From: UBA5272 sp964577625 | Lineage (GTDB): Bacteria; Patescibacteriota; Minisyncoccia; Phycocordibacterales; UBA5272 | Assembly: GCA_964577625.1 (NCBI GenBank) | Contig: CAZNZP010000027.1 | Location: 1-7,497 of the forward strand | DNA length: 7,497 nucleotides | Reading direction: 5' to 3' | In this document: positions 1 through 3,594 of the stretch, piece by piece | Layout: each line of letters starts with the position of its first letter | Numbering within the stretch: position 1 is the stretch's first letter | The notes under the pieces: model-generated | The model's database searches: none | Told to the model about the DNA's origin: nothing | What the model saw: the letters and a program-made list of their open reading frames with translations, nothing else | Made by a program: the position numbers and the translations under genes

Positions 1-23
1 AGAGCAAAAAGCTCTAAGCACCC
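1..23 (-). other. 5' leader with hairpin of a transcript running off the left edge (partial)
   Basis: Reading the minus strand, GGGTGCT (23..17) is followed by a hairpin with arms AGAGC and GCTCT and a five-T loop, ending at the window edge. It lies just downstream of a good minus-strand promoter (67..40). The same GGGTGCT-plus-hairpin order is found after the matching promoter at 3466-3493, so this is probably the start of a related leader RNA. The gene it serves is outside the window. The hairpin alone could also be half of a terminator; the missing sequence prevents a decision. Confidence 0.4.
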
Positions 24-39
24 TTACTTATATACTTAT

Positions 40-67
40 ATTATAAACGACATTTCTTAAAAGACAA
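40..67 (-). promoter_or_regulatory. Sigma-70-type promoter facing the left edge
   Basis: On the minus strand TTGTCT (67..62) and a perfect TATAAT (45..40) are separated by 16 bp. Both hexamers are embedded in the repeated 11-bp boxes of this region. The same hexamers with the same 16-bp spacing occur at 3466-3493 on the plus strand, which supports a real promoter over chance AT-richness. It would drive a minus-strand gene beyond position 1. Confidence 0.6.
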
Positions 68-107
68 ACCTATAAAGGACAAAAGTGTGGATAAGTTGTC
101 GTTTGTA
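42..107. repeat. Cluster A of TATAAANGACA boxes (four copies)
   Basis: Three boxes in one orientation start at 42 (TATAAACGACA), 56 (CTTAAAAGACA) and 71 (TATAAAGGACA), about 14-15 bp apart. A fourth, inverted copy (TGTCGTTTGTA) is at 97-107. A perfect DnaA-box sequence lies between the third and fourth copies. The cluster is an inverted, diverged copy of cluster C at 3437-3491, with the variable base in the same order. The binding protein is unknown; a replication or transcription factor is a reasonable inference. Confidence 0.7.
86..94 (-). promoter_or_regulatory. DnaA box, TTATCCACA
   Basis: The plus strand reads TGTGGATAA, the exact complement of the classical high-affinity DnaA box TTATCCACA. 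It sits 4 bp from a TGTCCTTT-type box. Single perfect boxes also occur by chance or in promoters, so only its company with other DnaA-like boxes and parS-like sites points to an origin role. Confidence 0.55.
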
Positions 108-110
108 AAA

Positions 111-151
111 ATAAAAATAAAAAGAAAAACCACTCGCACTACCGAATGATT
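111..151 (-). terminator. Intrinsic terminator of rnpB
   Basis: On the minus strand AATCATTCG (151..143) can pair with CGAGTGGTT (136..128) around a six-base loop, with G-T wobbles, and is followed by a long T-rich run. The 5' arm of this hairpin is also the 3' strand of RNase P helix P1, so the two structures are mutually exclusive. Confidence 0.6.
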
Positions 152-550
152 TTTCATATCTCTTTCACATAAGCGGAATTCTGTTTATATGATTATTTAT
201 CTTGAATTGTAATTACTTACAATTTCTAGCGGCACTTGCCATATTTTGCCCACCACAGGTGTCGCAAAATTGAGCATCTCGCTGTAGCTTTAGCGAAAGC
301 GGGCCCGCCTTCACTTCGTTACGTCGAGGTACTAAATTTTGTAGTCACCTATGGTGAACAAAATTTGCACACGACCTTGCACACAGGTAAGTATTTAGCC
401 GTTTCACCCTAAACAAATAGGTTCGTCACTGTTCGCAACTCTCATCTCGCGATGGACGGGCGTTACCCGCTACCTTTTTAACTTTCAAAGAAGAGGTGTG
501 TGTTCCGACTTTCCTCAGGTTTTAAAAAATAAAATCTGTAATCATTTGGG
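142..550 (-). ncRNA. rnpB: RNase P RNA, class A-like
   Basis: This is the catalytic RNA of ribonuclease P, which removes 5' leaders from precursor tRNAs. On the minus strand the hallmark GAGGAAAGTC lies at 516..507, followed by GGGTAACGCCC, GAACAGTGACGAA and GGGTGAAACGG, and near the 3' end ACAGAATTCCGCTTAT (about 183..168), all in the order of the conserved regions of bacterial RNase P RNA. Helix P1 can form between CCAAATGATT (549..540) and AATCATTCGG (151..142) with one mismatch, and a P3 hairpin lies just inside it. These fix the ends to within a few bases. At about 409 nt it is at the long end for the class. Two similar hairpins (334-366 and 243-270) may be extra arms. It lies downstream of two tRNA genes on the same strand but has its own promoter. 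The identity is firm; the exact ends are not. Confidence 0.94.
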
Positions 551-562
551 AAAGAGATAATA

Positions 563-590
563 ATTATAATAAAAATTAAAAAAATAGCAA
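563..590 (-). promoter_or_regulatory. Promoter of rnpB
   Basis: On the minus strand TTGCTA (590..585) and a perfect TATAAT (568..563) are 16 bp apart. Transcription would begin near 556, just before the P1 helix of RNase P RNA. This makes rnpB independent of the upstream tRNA genes. Confidence 0.65.
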
Positions 591-606
591 TAAACTCTTA
601 ACTATG

Positions 607-677
607 TGCGACATAAGAGAATCGAACTCTTGTTTCAAGCTTGGGAAGCTTGCGTCATACCATTAGACCAATATCGC
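607..677 (-). tRNA. tRNA-Gly(CCC)
   Basis: A full cloverleaf can be folded by eye. The acceptor arms are GCGATAT and ATGTCGC with one G-T pair. The D-arm is GTC/GAC. The anticodon stem CAAGC/GCTTG encloses the loop TTCCCAA, giving anticodon CCC. The T-arm is AAGAG-TTCGATT-CTCTT. The discriminator base is A and no CCA is encoded, so the 3' end must be added after transcription. It reads GGG codons and lies 42 bp downstream of a second glycine tRNA, probably in the same transcript. Confidence 0.95.
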
Positions 678-719
678 ATTGAAATTAAAAGAAGAAATCA
701 TAATTACTAATTTATTTTG

Positions 720-790
720 TGCGGCGTAGGAGAATCGAACTCCTGTCTCATCCTTGGCAAGGACGTGTTCTACCACTAAACCAACACCGC
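720..790 (-). tRNA. tRNA-Gly(GCC)
   Basis: A complete cloverleaf is visible. The acceptor arms are GCGGTGT/ACGCCGC and the D-arm is GTT/AAC. The anticodon stem CGTCC/GGATG encloses TTGCCAA, giving anticodon GCC. The T-arm is AGGAG-TTCGATT-CTCCT. The discriminator is A and CCA is not encoded. It reads GGC and GGT codons. It is the upstream member of a two-gene glycine tRNA cluster on the minus strand. Confidence 0.95.
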
Positions 791-870
791 ATTCAGTGCG
801 CCCCAACCTATGACGAAGGCGACTTGTGAATAATATATCATAAAAATTATTTTTATAAAATACTCCCCTG
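791..870 (-). promoter_or_regulatory. Possible promoter and GC-rich leader of the glycine tRNAs
   Basis: Minus-strand DNA upstream of tRNA-Gly(GCC) holds a -10-like TATATT (837..832) without a convincing -35. A GC-rich leader of about 35 bp (791-825) follows, in which CGCC and GGCG can pair. It would be the 5' precursor segment removed by RNase P. The assignment is weak because this stretch is very AT-rich upstream of 830. Confidence 0.35.
825..833 (-). promoter_or_regulatory. DnaA-box-like site, TTATTCACA
   Basis: The plus strand reads TGTGAATAA, an exact match to the relaxed DnaA box TTATNCACA. It overlaps the possible -10 of the glycine tRNA promoter. Alone this could be chance. Confidence 0.35.
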
Positions 871-882
871 TTTATAACTTTA

Positions 883-898
883 AATTTCATGTGAAACA
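883..898. promoter_or_regulatory. parS-like site between ung and the tRNAs
   Basis: The core TTTCATGTGAAA followed by CA matches the ParB recognition sequence TGTTTCACGTGAAACA except at a central base and the first two positions. It lies about 20 bp beyond the ung stop codon and is the leftmost of seven related sites. Confidence 0.5.
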
Positions 899-918
899 AT
901 ATTAAATATATTAAAAAA

Positions 919-1620
919 CTACCAATTTATTTCTTCAATATTATGATCTTTTAAATATTTATTAGTTTTAGAAAAATGTTTAGATCCAAAAAATCCATTA
1001 TTAGCAGAAAATGGTGACGGATGCACAGACTCTAAAATTAAATGTCTTTTAGAGTCTATAAGACATTTTTTACTTCGTGCATAATTTCCCCATAACAAAA
1101 AGACAAGATTTTGCCCCTTATCAGACAATGTTTTTATTACATAATCAGTGAATTTTTCCCATCCTTTATTCCTGTGAGACGCTGGATTGTGCGCAATAAC
1201 AGTTAAAATACTATTTAAAAGAAAAACCCCTTCTTTTGCCCAATTTTCTAAATCCCCTTTTGCATAATCTTTTTTGATATTTAAATCTTTTTCTATTTCT
1301 TTATAAATATTTTTTAAAGATGGCGGCAGATTAATATTTTCAGGAACAGAAAAACAAAGTCCATGCGCTTGTCCTTTATCGTGATATGGATCTTGCCCTA
1401 AAATTATGACTTTTACTTTTGAGAACGGAGTTAAATCAAAAGCTTTAAAAAGATTTTTGGGATCAGGATAAACTTCTTGTTTTTTATTTAAATACTCCTT
1501 TCTAACAAAGTTGGTTAAATTTTTCCAATCTTCAGTCTCGAAAAAATCTTTTAAAATCAGCTTCCATTCTGGATTTAGAACAATTTCTTTTTTATTTGAA
1601 GATTTTAACTCTTTCTTCAT
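919..1620 (-). CDS. ung: Uracil-DNA glycosylase, family 1
   Basis: The enzyme cleaves the bond between uracil and deoxyribose in DNA, starting base-excision repair of deaminated cytosine or misincorporated dUMP. The 233-residue length is normal for the family. The water-activating motif GQDPYH is at residues 75-80 with catalytic Asp77. LLNSILTV (134-141) carries the uracil-recognising Asn136. HPSPF (200-204) holds the catalytic His200, and the DNA-intercalation segment follows through GFFGSKHFSKTN. The ATG at 1620 gives a short lysine-rich leader before the conserved N-terminal region. No Shine-Dalgarno sequence precedes it, and a -10-like GATAAT only 10 bp upstream suggests a nearly leaderless message. 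It is transcribed away from yraN across the candidate origin region. It ends in TAG. The assignment is secure because all catalytic motifs are intact. Confidence 0.97.
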   Translation of the reverse strand: MKKELKSSNKKEIVLNPEWKLILKDFFETEDWKNLTNFVRKEYLNKKQEVYPDPKNLFKAFDLTPFSKVKVIILGQDPYHDKGQAHGLCFSVPENINLPPSLKNIYKEIEKDLNIKKDYAKGDLENWAKEGVFLLNSILTVIAHNPASHRNKGWEKFTDYVIKTLSDKGQNLVFLLWGNYARSKKCLIDSKRHLILESVHPSPFSANNGFFGSKHFSKTNKYLKDHNIEEINW

Positions 1621-1629
1621 ATATCAAAT

Positions 1630-1638
1630 ATTATCACA
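1630..1638 (-). promoter_or_regulatory. Possible extended -10 of the ung promoter
   Basis: The minus strand reads TGTGATAAT (1638..1630), an extended -10 form with GATAAT in place of TATAAT. Transcription would start within a few bases of the ung ATG. No clear -35 is seen; extended -10 promoters can work without one. Confidence 0.35.
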
Positions 1639-1679
1639 TATAAATAGTTAAATAGTTTATATTATTTATTAGGAGTTTT

Positions 1680-1827
1680 TATAAAAGACAAAAAATAAAA
1701 ATCTTTGTCTTTTATGAAATACAGTGGAAAATTCCGTGTATATGTGTATAAAGGACACTTTTAAAAGACATTTAATAAAAGACATTTAATAAAAGACAAG
1801 ATAATAAATTAGAAAATGTCCTTTAAA
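1680..1827. repeat. Cluster B of TATAAANGACA boxes (seven copies)
   Basis: Boxes are at 1680-1690, inverted 1706-1716, 1747-1757, 1760-1770, 1774-1784, 1788-1798, and inverted 1817-1827. The four in the middle form a direct tandem array with starts 13-14 bp apart. The first two form a perfect 12-bp inverted repeat (1681-1692 with 1704-1715). Tandem, regularly spaced short boxes resemble iterons or an operator array. The cluster lies in the ung/yraN divergent region. Confidence 0.75.
1743..1751 (-). promoter_or_regulatory. DnaA-box-like site, TTATACACA
   Basis: The plus strand reads TGTGTATAA, an exact match to TTATNCACA in reverse. It overlaps the first box of the tandem array by 5 bp, so a protein bound here would compete or cooperate with whatever reads the array. 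Confidence 0.5.
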
Positions 1828-1880
1828 ATTAAGCTTTATTTTTTATTCTCTTATTTTTCCTCTTATTTTAGGTCTGTTTT

Positions 1881-1914
1881 ATTGTTTTTTGTTTCACATG
1901 AAACAAAAAACAAT
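1881..1914. promoter_or_regulatory. parS site within a 34-bp palindrome
   Basis: TGTTTCACATGAAACA (1890-1905) differs from the consensus ParB site TGTTTCACGTGAAACA at one central position. The symmetry extends nine bases further on each side, giving two 17-bp half-sites that match at 16 positions. ParB loads at such sites to organise and segregate the origin region. It could also fold as a hairpin, but there is no T-tract to make it a terminator on either strand. Confidence 0.7.
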
Positions 1915-1949
1915 ATTCTTACATTTTTGTGAAGTTTTAAAGTTTTCTG

Positions 1950-1965
1950 TATTTCACAAGAAACG
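1950..1965. promoter_or_regulatory. Degenerate parS-like site
   Basis: TATTTCACAAGAAACG matches 12 of 16 positions of the parS consensus, with both half-sites recognisable but a broken centre. It lies 60 bp from the strong site at 1890 and may be a weak or decaying copy. Confidence 0.35.
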
Positions 1966-2031
1966 GAAGCTTCTTTTTTTATTATAAATAATACTTTTTA
2001 AGCTTATTAAAAATATGTGGATCTTTTTACT

Positions 2032-2060
2032 CATTTCACATGAAAATTTCATGTGAAACT
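2032..2060. promoter_or_regulatory. Paired parS-like cores just upstream of yraN
   Basis: TTTCACATGAAA (2034-2045) and TTTCATGTGAAA (2047-2058) are reverse complements separated by one base, making a 25-bp palindrome in which each arm is itself a near-palindrome. It abuts a -10-like TATGAT (2061-2066) about 20 bp before the yraN start, so a bound protein would probably affect yraN transcription. It may serve as an operator, a parS pair, or both. Confidence 0.55.
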
Positions 2061-2083
2061 TATGATAAAATATTTTTATAAAT

Positions 2084-2509
2084 ATGGCTTTACATAATGA
2101 AATAGGGAAACTGGGAGAAGATATTGCTGTGAAATATTTGAAAAATAAAGCCTTTTCTATTATTGAAAAGAATTTTCACGTGAAAGGTGGAGAAATTGAT
2201 ATTATAGCTATTCAAAATGGCTCTAAAAGAGATAATTCTTTACACGTGAAACTCAAAAATTTATTTTTTATAGAAGTAAAAACAAAAAAAGTGAATGATT
2301 TTAAACAAATTAATGATTTTACTTATTCTCCAGAGAACAATTTAACTAAATCTAAGAGACAAAGAATTTTAAAAGCCATAAAAGTTTATTTGTTCTTTAA
2401 TAAAATTAATGAAAGTGATGTTTCTATAAAAGTCATGGCTTTAATTGTCTTTTTGAATCCTATTACTAAACAGGCAAAAATAAAACTTTATGAAGAATTT
2501 ATTCTTTAA
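2084..2509 (+). CDS. yraN: UPF0102 / YraN-family nuclease-fold protein
   Basis: This 141-residue protein belongs to a widespread family with a restriction-endonuclease-like fold; no agreed biochemical role is known to me. The family pattern is clear: GKLGEDIAVKYL near the N-terminus (8-19), GEID (36-39) and IEVKTKK (63-69), which supply the acidic residues and lysine of the nuclease-type active site (Asp39, Glu64, Lys66), then the LTKSKRQRI helix (87-95). The spacing between Asp39 and Glu64 is 25 residues, longer than I expect, consistent with an insertion around residues 44-58. The ATG at 2084 places the family's first helix correctly; no Shine-Dalgarno sequence precedes it. Two parS-like cores lie inside the reading frame, each encoding His-Val-Lys. 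It is divergent from ung across the candidate origin region. Confidence 0.9.
   Translation: MALHNEIGKLGEDIAVKYLKNKAFSIIEKNFHVKGGEIDIIAIQNGSKRDNSLHVKLKNLFFIEVKTKKVNDFKQINDFTYSPENNLTKSKRQRILKAIKVYLFFNKINESDVSIKVMALIVFLNPITKQAKIKLYEEFIL
2172..2187. promoter_or_regulatory. parS-like core inside yraN, first
   Basis: TTTCACGTGAAA (2174-2185) is an exact match to the 12-bp core of the ParB site, including the central CACGTG. The outer two bases on each side do not match. It encodes Phe-His-Val-Lys in yraN. ParB sites inside coding regions are common in bacteria. Confidence 0.5.
2238..2253. promoter_or_regulatory. parS-like core inside yraN, second
   Basis: ACACGTGAAAC (2242-2252) keeps the CACGTG centre and the right half of the parS consensus, with 12 of 16 matching positions overall. 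It encodes Leu-His-Val-Lys in a stretch that seems to be an insertion relative to the YraN family. Confidence 0.4.
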
Positions 2510-2558
2510 TATTTAGAGTTAAAAATTAATTGAAGAAGAATTAAATCTGTGCTAAAAT

Positions 2559-2647
2559 AGAATCTATTCGGAGTGTGGTGTAACGACTAACATGGGCTGG
2601 TTTTGCAAATAAGCTAGTCAGCGACTGGTCGCTAAACACTAGATTCT
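2559..2647 (+). pseudogene. tRNA-Pro-like remnant or tRNA-derived structured RNA
   Basis: From 2569 the first 25 bases match the start of the intact tRNA-Pro at 2667 with a single difference, and CTGGTTTTG and CAGCGACT also match; the T-arm and 3' acceptor strand are absent. It cannot fold as a normal tRNA. However, AGAATCTA (2559-2566) pairs perfectly with TAGATTCT (2640-2647) around it, GACTA pairs with TAGTC (2585-2589 with 2615-2619), and AGCGA pairs with TCGCT (2620-2633 hairpin). It is therefore either a decaying partial duplicate or a tRNA fragment adopted into another structured RNA, possibly part of the tRNA-Pro precursor. Confidence 0.55.
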
Positions 2648-2666
2648 GATAGATAAAATTAAATAA

Positions 2667-2739
2667 CGGAGTGTGGTGTAACGGCTAACATTCTGGTTTT
2701 GGGTACCAGCGACTCAGGGTTCGAATCCCTGCACTCCGA
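2667..2739 (+). tRNA. tRNA-Pro(TGG)
   Basis: The cloverleaf is complete. The acceptor arms CGGAGTG/CACTCCG begin with the C1-G72 pair and carry the A73 discriminator typical of bacterial proline tRNA. The anticodon stem CTGGT/ACCAG encloses TTTGGGT, giving anticodon TGG. The T-arm is CAGGG-TTCGAAT-CCCTG. No CCA is encoded. A partial copy of its 5' half lies 98 bp upstream. Confidence 0.95.
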
Positions 2740-2767
2740 CAAAAAACCTTTTAAAATATAGTCAAAA

Positions 2768-2800
2768 ATAAAACTCTCAGAAATCTGAGAGTTTTATTTT
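2768..2800. terminator. Bidirectional intrinsic terminator
   Basis: A perfect 13-bp stem (2768-2780 with 2785-2797) with loop AAAT is flanked by T-rich DNA on the plus strand and by T-rich sequence on the minus strand. It terminates the tRNA-Pro transcript from the left and the exported-protein gene from the right. Confidence 0.88.
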
Positions 2801-2809
2801 TTATAATTT

Positions 2810-3361
2810 TTACCATTTAAATAAGGATTTTATTTTTTGAAACCAAGAACTATTTTCTGTGTAAGGAGTTTTGTTGTTGGTTATATTTAAAATCGGAGCC
2901 ATTAATATTTCTTTTTTATCAATAAGAGTTACTTTTGCGGTAGTAGTTTTACTTTGAACTGGTTTTGTATCTACAGCTTTTTTTGAAACTTCTGATCTTG
3001 TAGCGACTGGTTTTTCTGTCTCTGTCTTTGTCTCTACTTCCTTGACCTGGGTAGAGGAGGGGAGTACAAGATTTTCATTTTGGGTAGCTTTTTCAAAGCT
3101 TTTTTGATATTCGGTCTTTAATTCTTCCATTTTTTGAATAAAATCCTTTCTTAAAGTGCCAATCTCTATATTTACAGCTTCGTTTTCAGTTAATCCATAA
3201 TATAGGAGAAATTCTCCCTTTTCCATAGGTAAAGAAACTTCCACTGATTCTGGAATTTCTATCGCTGAGGAAGAAGAGGTGGTAGTCTGAGCAAAAGTAA
3301 CTCCCACACTGACTGTGAGAGCTAAAAGCGAAATATAGATAATACTCTTATAATAATTCAT
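2810..3361 (-). CDS. Hypothetical exported protein
   Basis: I do not recognise this 183-residue protein. The N-terminus is a clear signal peptide: a lysine, a hydrophobic stretch (about residues 7-23) and a likely signal peptidase cut in TFA|Q after residue 24. A Ser/Thr-rich spacer follows (26-33), then a charged, probably helical region (58-93), then a Lys/Thr/Glu-rich low-complexity linker (about 102-145). The C-terminus (172-183, SSWFQKIKSLFKW) is basic and aromatic and may be amphipathic, suggesting contact with membrane or cell wall. There are no cysteines. It is divergent from the large exported protein at 3595 and shares its control region, hinting at a common envelope role. No Shine-Dalgarno sequence precedes the ATG; a -10-like TATATT lies 13-18 bp upstream. 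Confidence 0.85.
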   Translation of the reverse strand: MNYYKSIIYISLLALTVSVGVTFAQTTTSSSSAIEIPESVEVSLPMEKGEFLLYYGLTENEAVNIEIGTLRKDFIQKMEELKTEYQKSFEKATQNENLVLPSSTQVKEVETKTETEKPVATRSEVSKKAVDTKPVQSKTTTAKVTLIDKKEILMAPILNITNNKTPYTENSSWFQKIKSLFKW

Positions 3362-3373
3362 ACTGTGTTTACA

Positions 3374-3379
3374 AATATA
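3374..3379 (-). promoter_or_regulatory. Possible -10 for the small exported protein
   Basis: The minus strand reads TATATT (3379..3374), placing a start of transcription about 6 bases from the ATG at 3361. The -35 region is not recognisable. Surrounding AT-richness makes this tentative. Confidence 0.3.
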
Positions 3380-3436
3380 AGTATATATAAAAAAATAAAA
3401 ATTAAAAGTTTATCTTTAACAAACTTAACAAAGAAG

Positions 3437-3491
3437 TTATCCCCAACTTGTCCTTTACAAAAATATTGTCTTTTATAAAATGTCGTTTATA
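3437..3491. repeat. Cluster C: DnaA-like box plus three TGTCNTTTATA boxes
   Basis: TTATCCCCA (3437-3445), one base from the DnaA box TTATCCACA, is followed by TGTCCTTTACA (3449), TGTCTTTTATA (3467) and TGTCGTTTATA (3481). The order and the variable base (C, T, G) are the same as in the inverted module at 94..42. The last two boxes contain the -35 and -10 of the promoter listed next, so occupancy of the boxes should control the large exported protein. Confidence 0.7.
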
Positions 3492-3493
3492 AT
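3466..3493 (+). promoter_or_regulatory. Promoter upstream of the large exported protein
   Basis: TTGTCT (3466-3471) and a perfect TATAAT (3488-3493) are 16 bp apart. Transcription would begin near 3500, just before a strong hairpin. The equivalent promoter at 67..40 has the same hexamers and spacing. Confidence 0.65.
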
Positions 3494-3499
3494 ATTTAC

Positions 3500-3559
3500 A
3501 TGGGTGCTAAAACCGTATTATTACGGTTTTGGCATTTTCTGTTTGTACACCCATCCCAT
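3500..3559 (+). promoter_or_regulatory. Structured 5' leader, possible attenuator
   Basis: A 12-bp hairpin (3505-3516 with 3523-3534, one T-G pair) with loop ATTATT is followed by TTTTCTGTTTG, which has the look of an intrinsic terminator only a few bases from the predicted transcript start. An outer stem, ATGGGTG (3500-3506) with CACCCAT (3548-3554), shares two bases with that hairpin, and a second CCCAT (3555-3559) could replace part of it. The leader starts with GGGTGCT like the one at the left edge. I do not recognise it as a known riboswitch. It may regulate read-through into the gene at 3595 or give a tiny RNA. Confidence 0.5.
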
Positions 3560-3594
3560 CTTATAAAAAATAAAAATTATTAAATAAATATTTT

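Larger units (their letters stand above)
1621..2083. other. Divergent intergenic region, candidate replication origin / centromere
   Basis: This 463-bp gene-free stretch separates ung (minus) from yraN (plus). From left to right it holds a cluster of seven TATAAANGACA boxes, a DnaA-box-like 9-mer, a T-rich strand-asymmetric tract (about 1831-1890) that could melt easily, a 34-bp parS palindrome, a degenerate parS-like site, a partial DnaA-box match (TGTGGATCT, 2016-2024) and a paired parS-like palindrome. DnaA boxes next to AT-rich DNA near parS are typical of chromosomal origins. No dnaA or parAB gene is visible, so the origin assignment is an inference. Confidence 0.45.

Noticed and set aside
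42..107. CRISPR array
   Set aside because: Boxes are only about 11 bp, 14 bp apart, in both orientations, and without unique spacers or cas genes.
663..899. 78-residue minus-strand open frame
   Set aside because: It runs through tRNA-Gly(GCC) and ends in the neighbouring tRNA; the product has no recognisable pattern.
1370..1379. TGTCCTTTAT box inside ung
   Set aside because: It encodes the ordinary Asp-Lys-Gly-Gln after GQDPYH and stands alone, so coding constraint explains it.
42..1798. Plasmid iteron origin
   Set aside because: The surroundings are chromosomal housekeeping genes (rnpB, tRNAs, ung, rny) and no replication-initiator gene is visible.
1881..1914. Intrinsic terminator
   Set aside because: The hairpin is not followed by a T-tract on either strand, and the centre matches parS.
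2559..2647. Intron-containing or complete second tRNA-Pro
   Set aside because: No 3' acceptor strand or T-arm can be found after the matching 5' half before the next tRNA begins.
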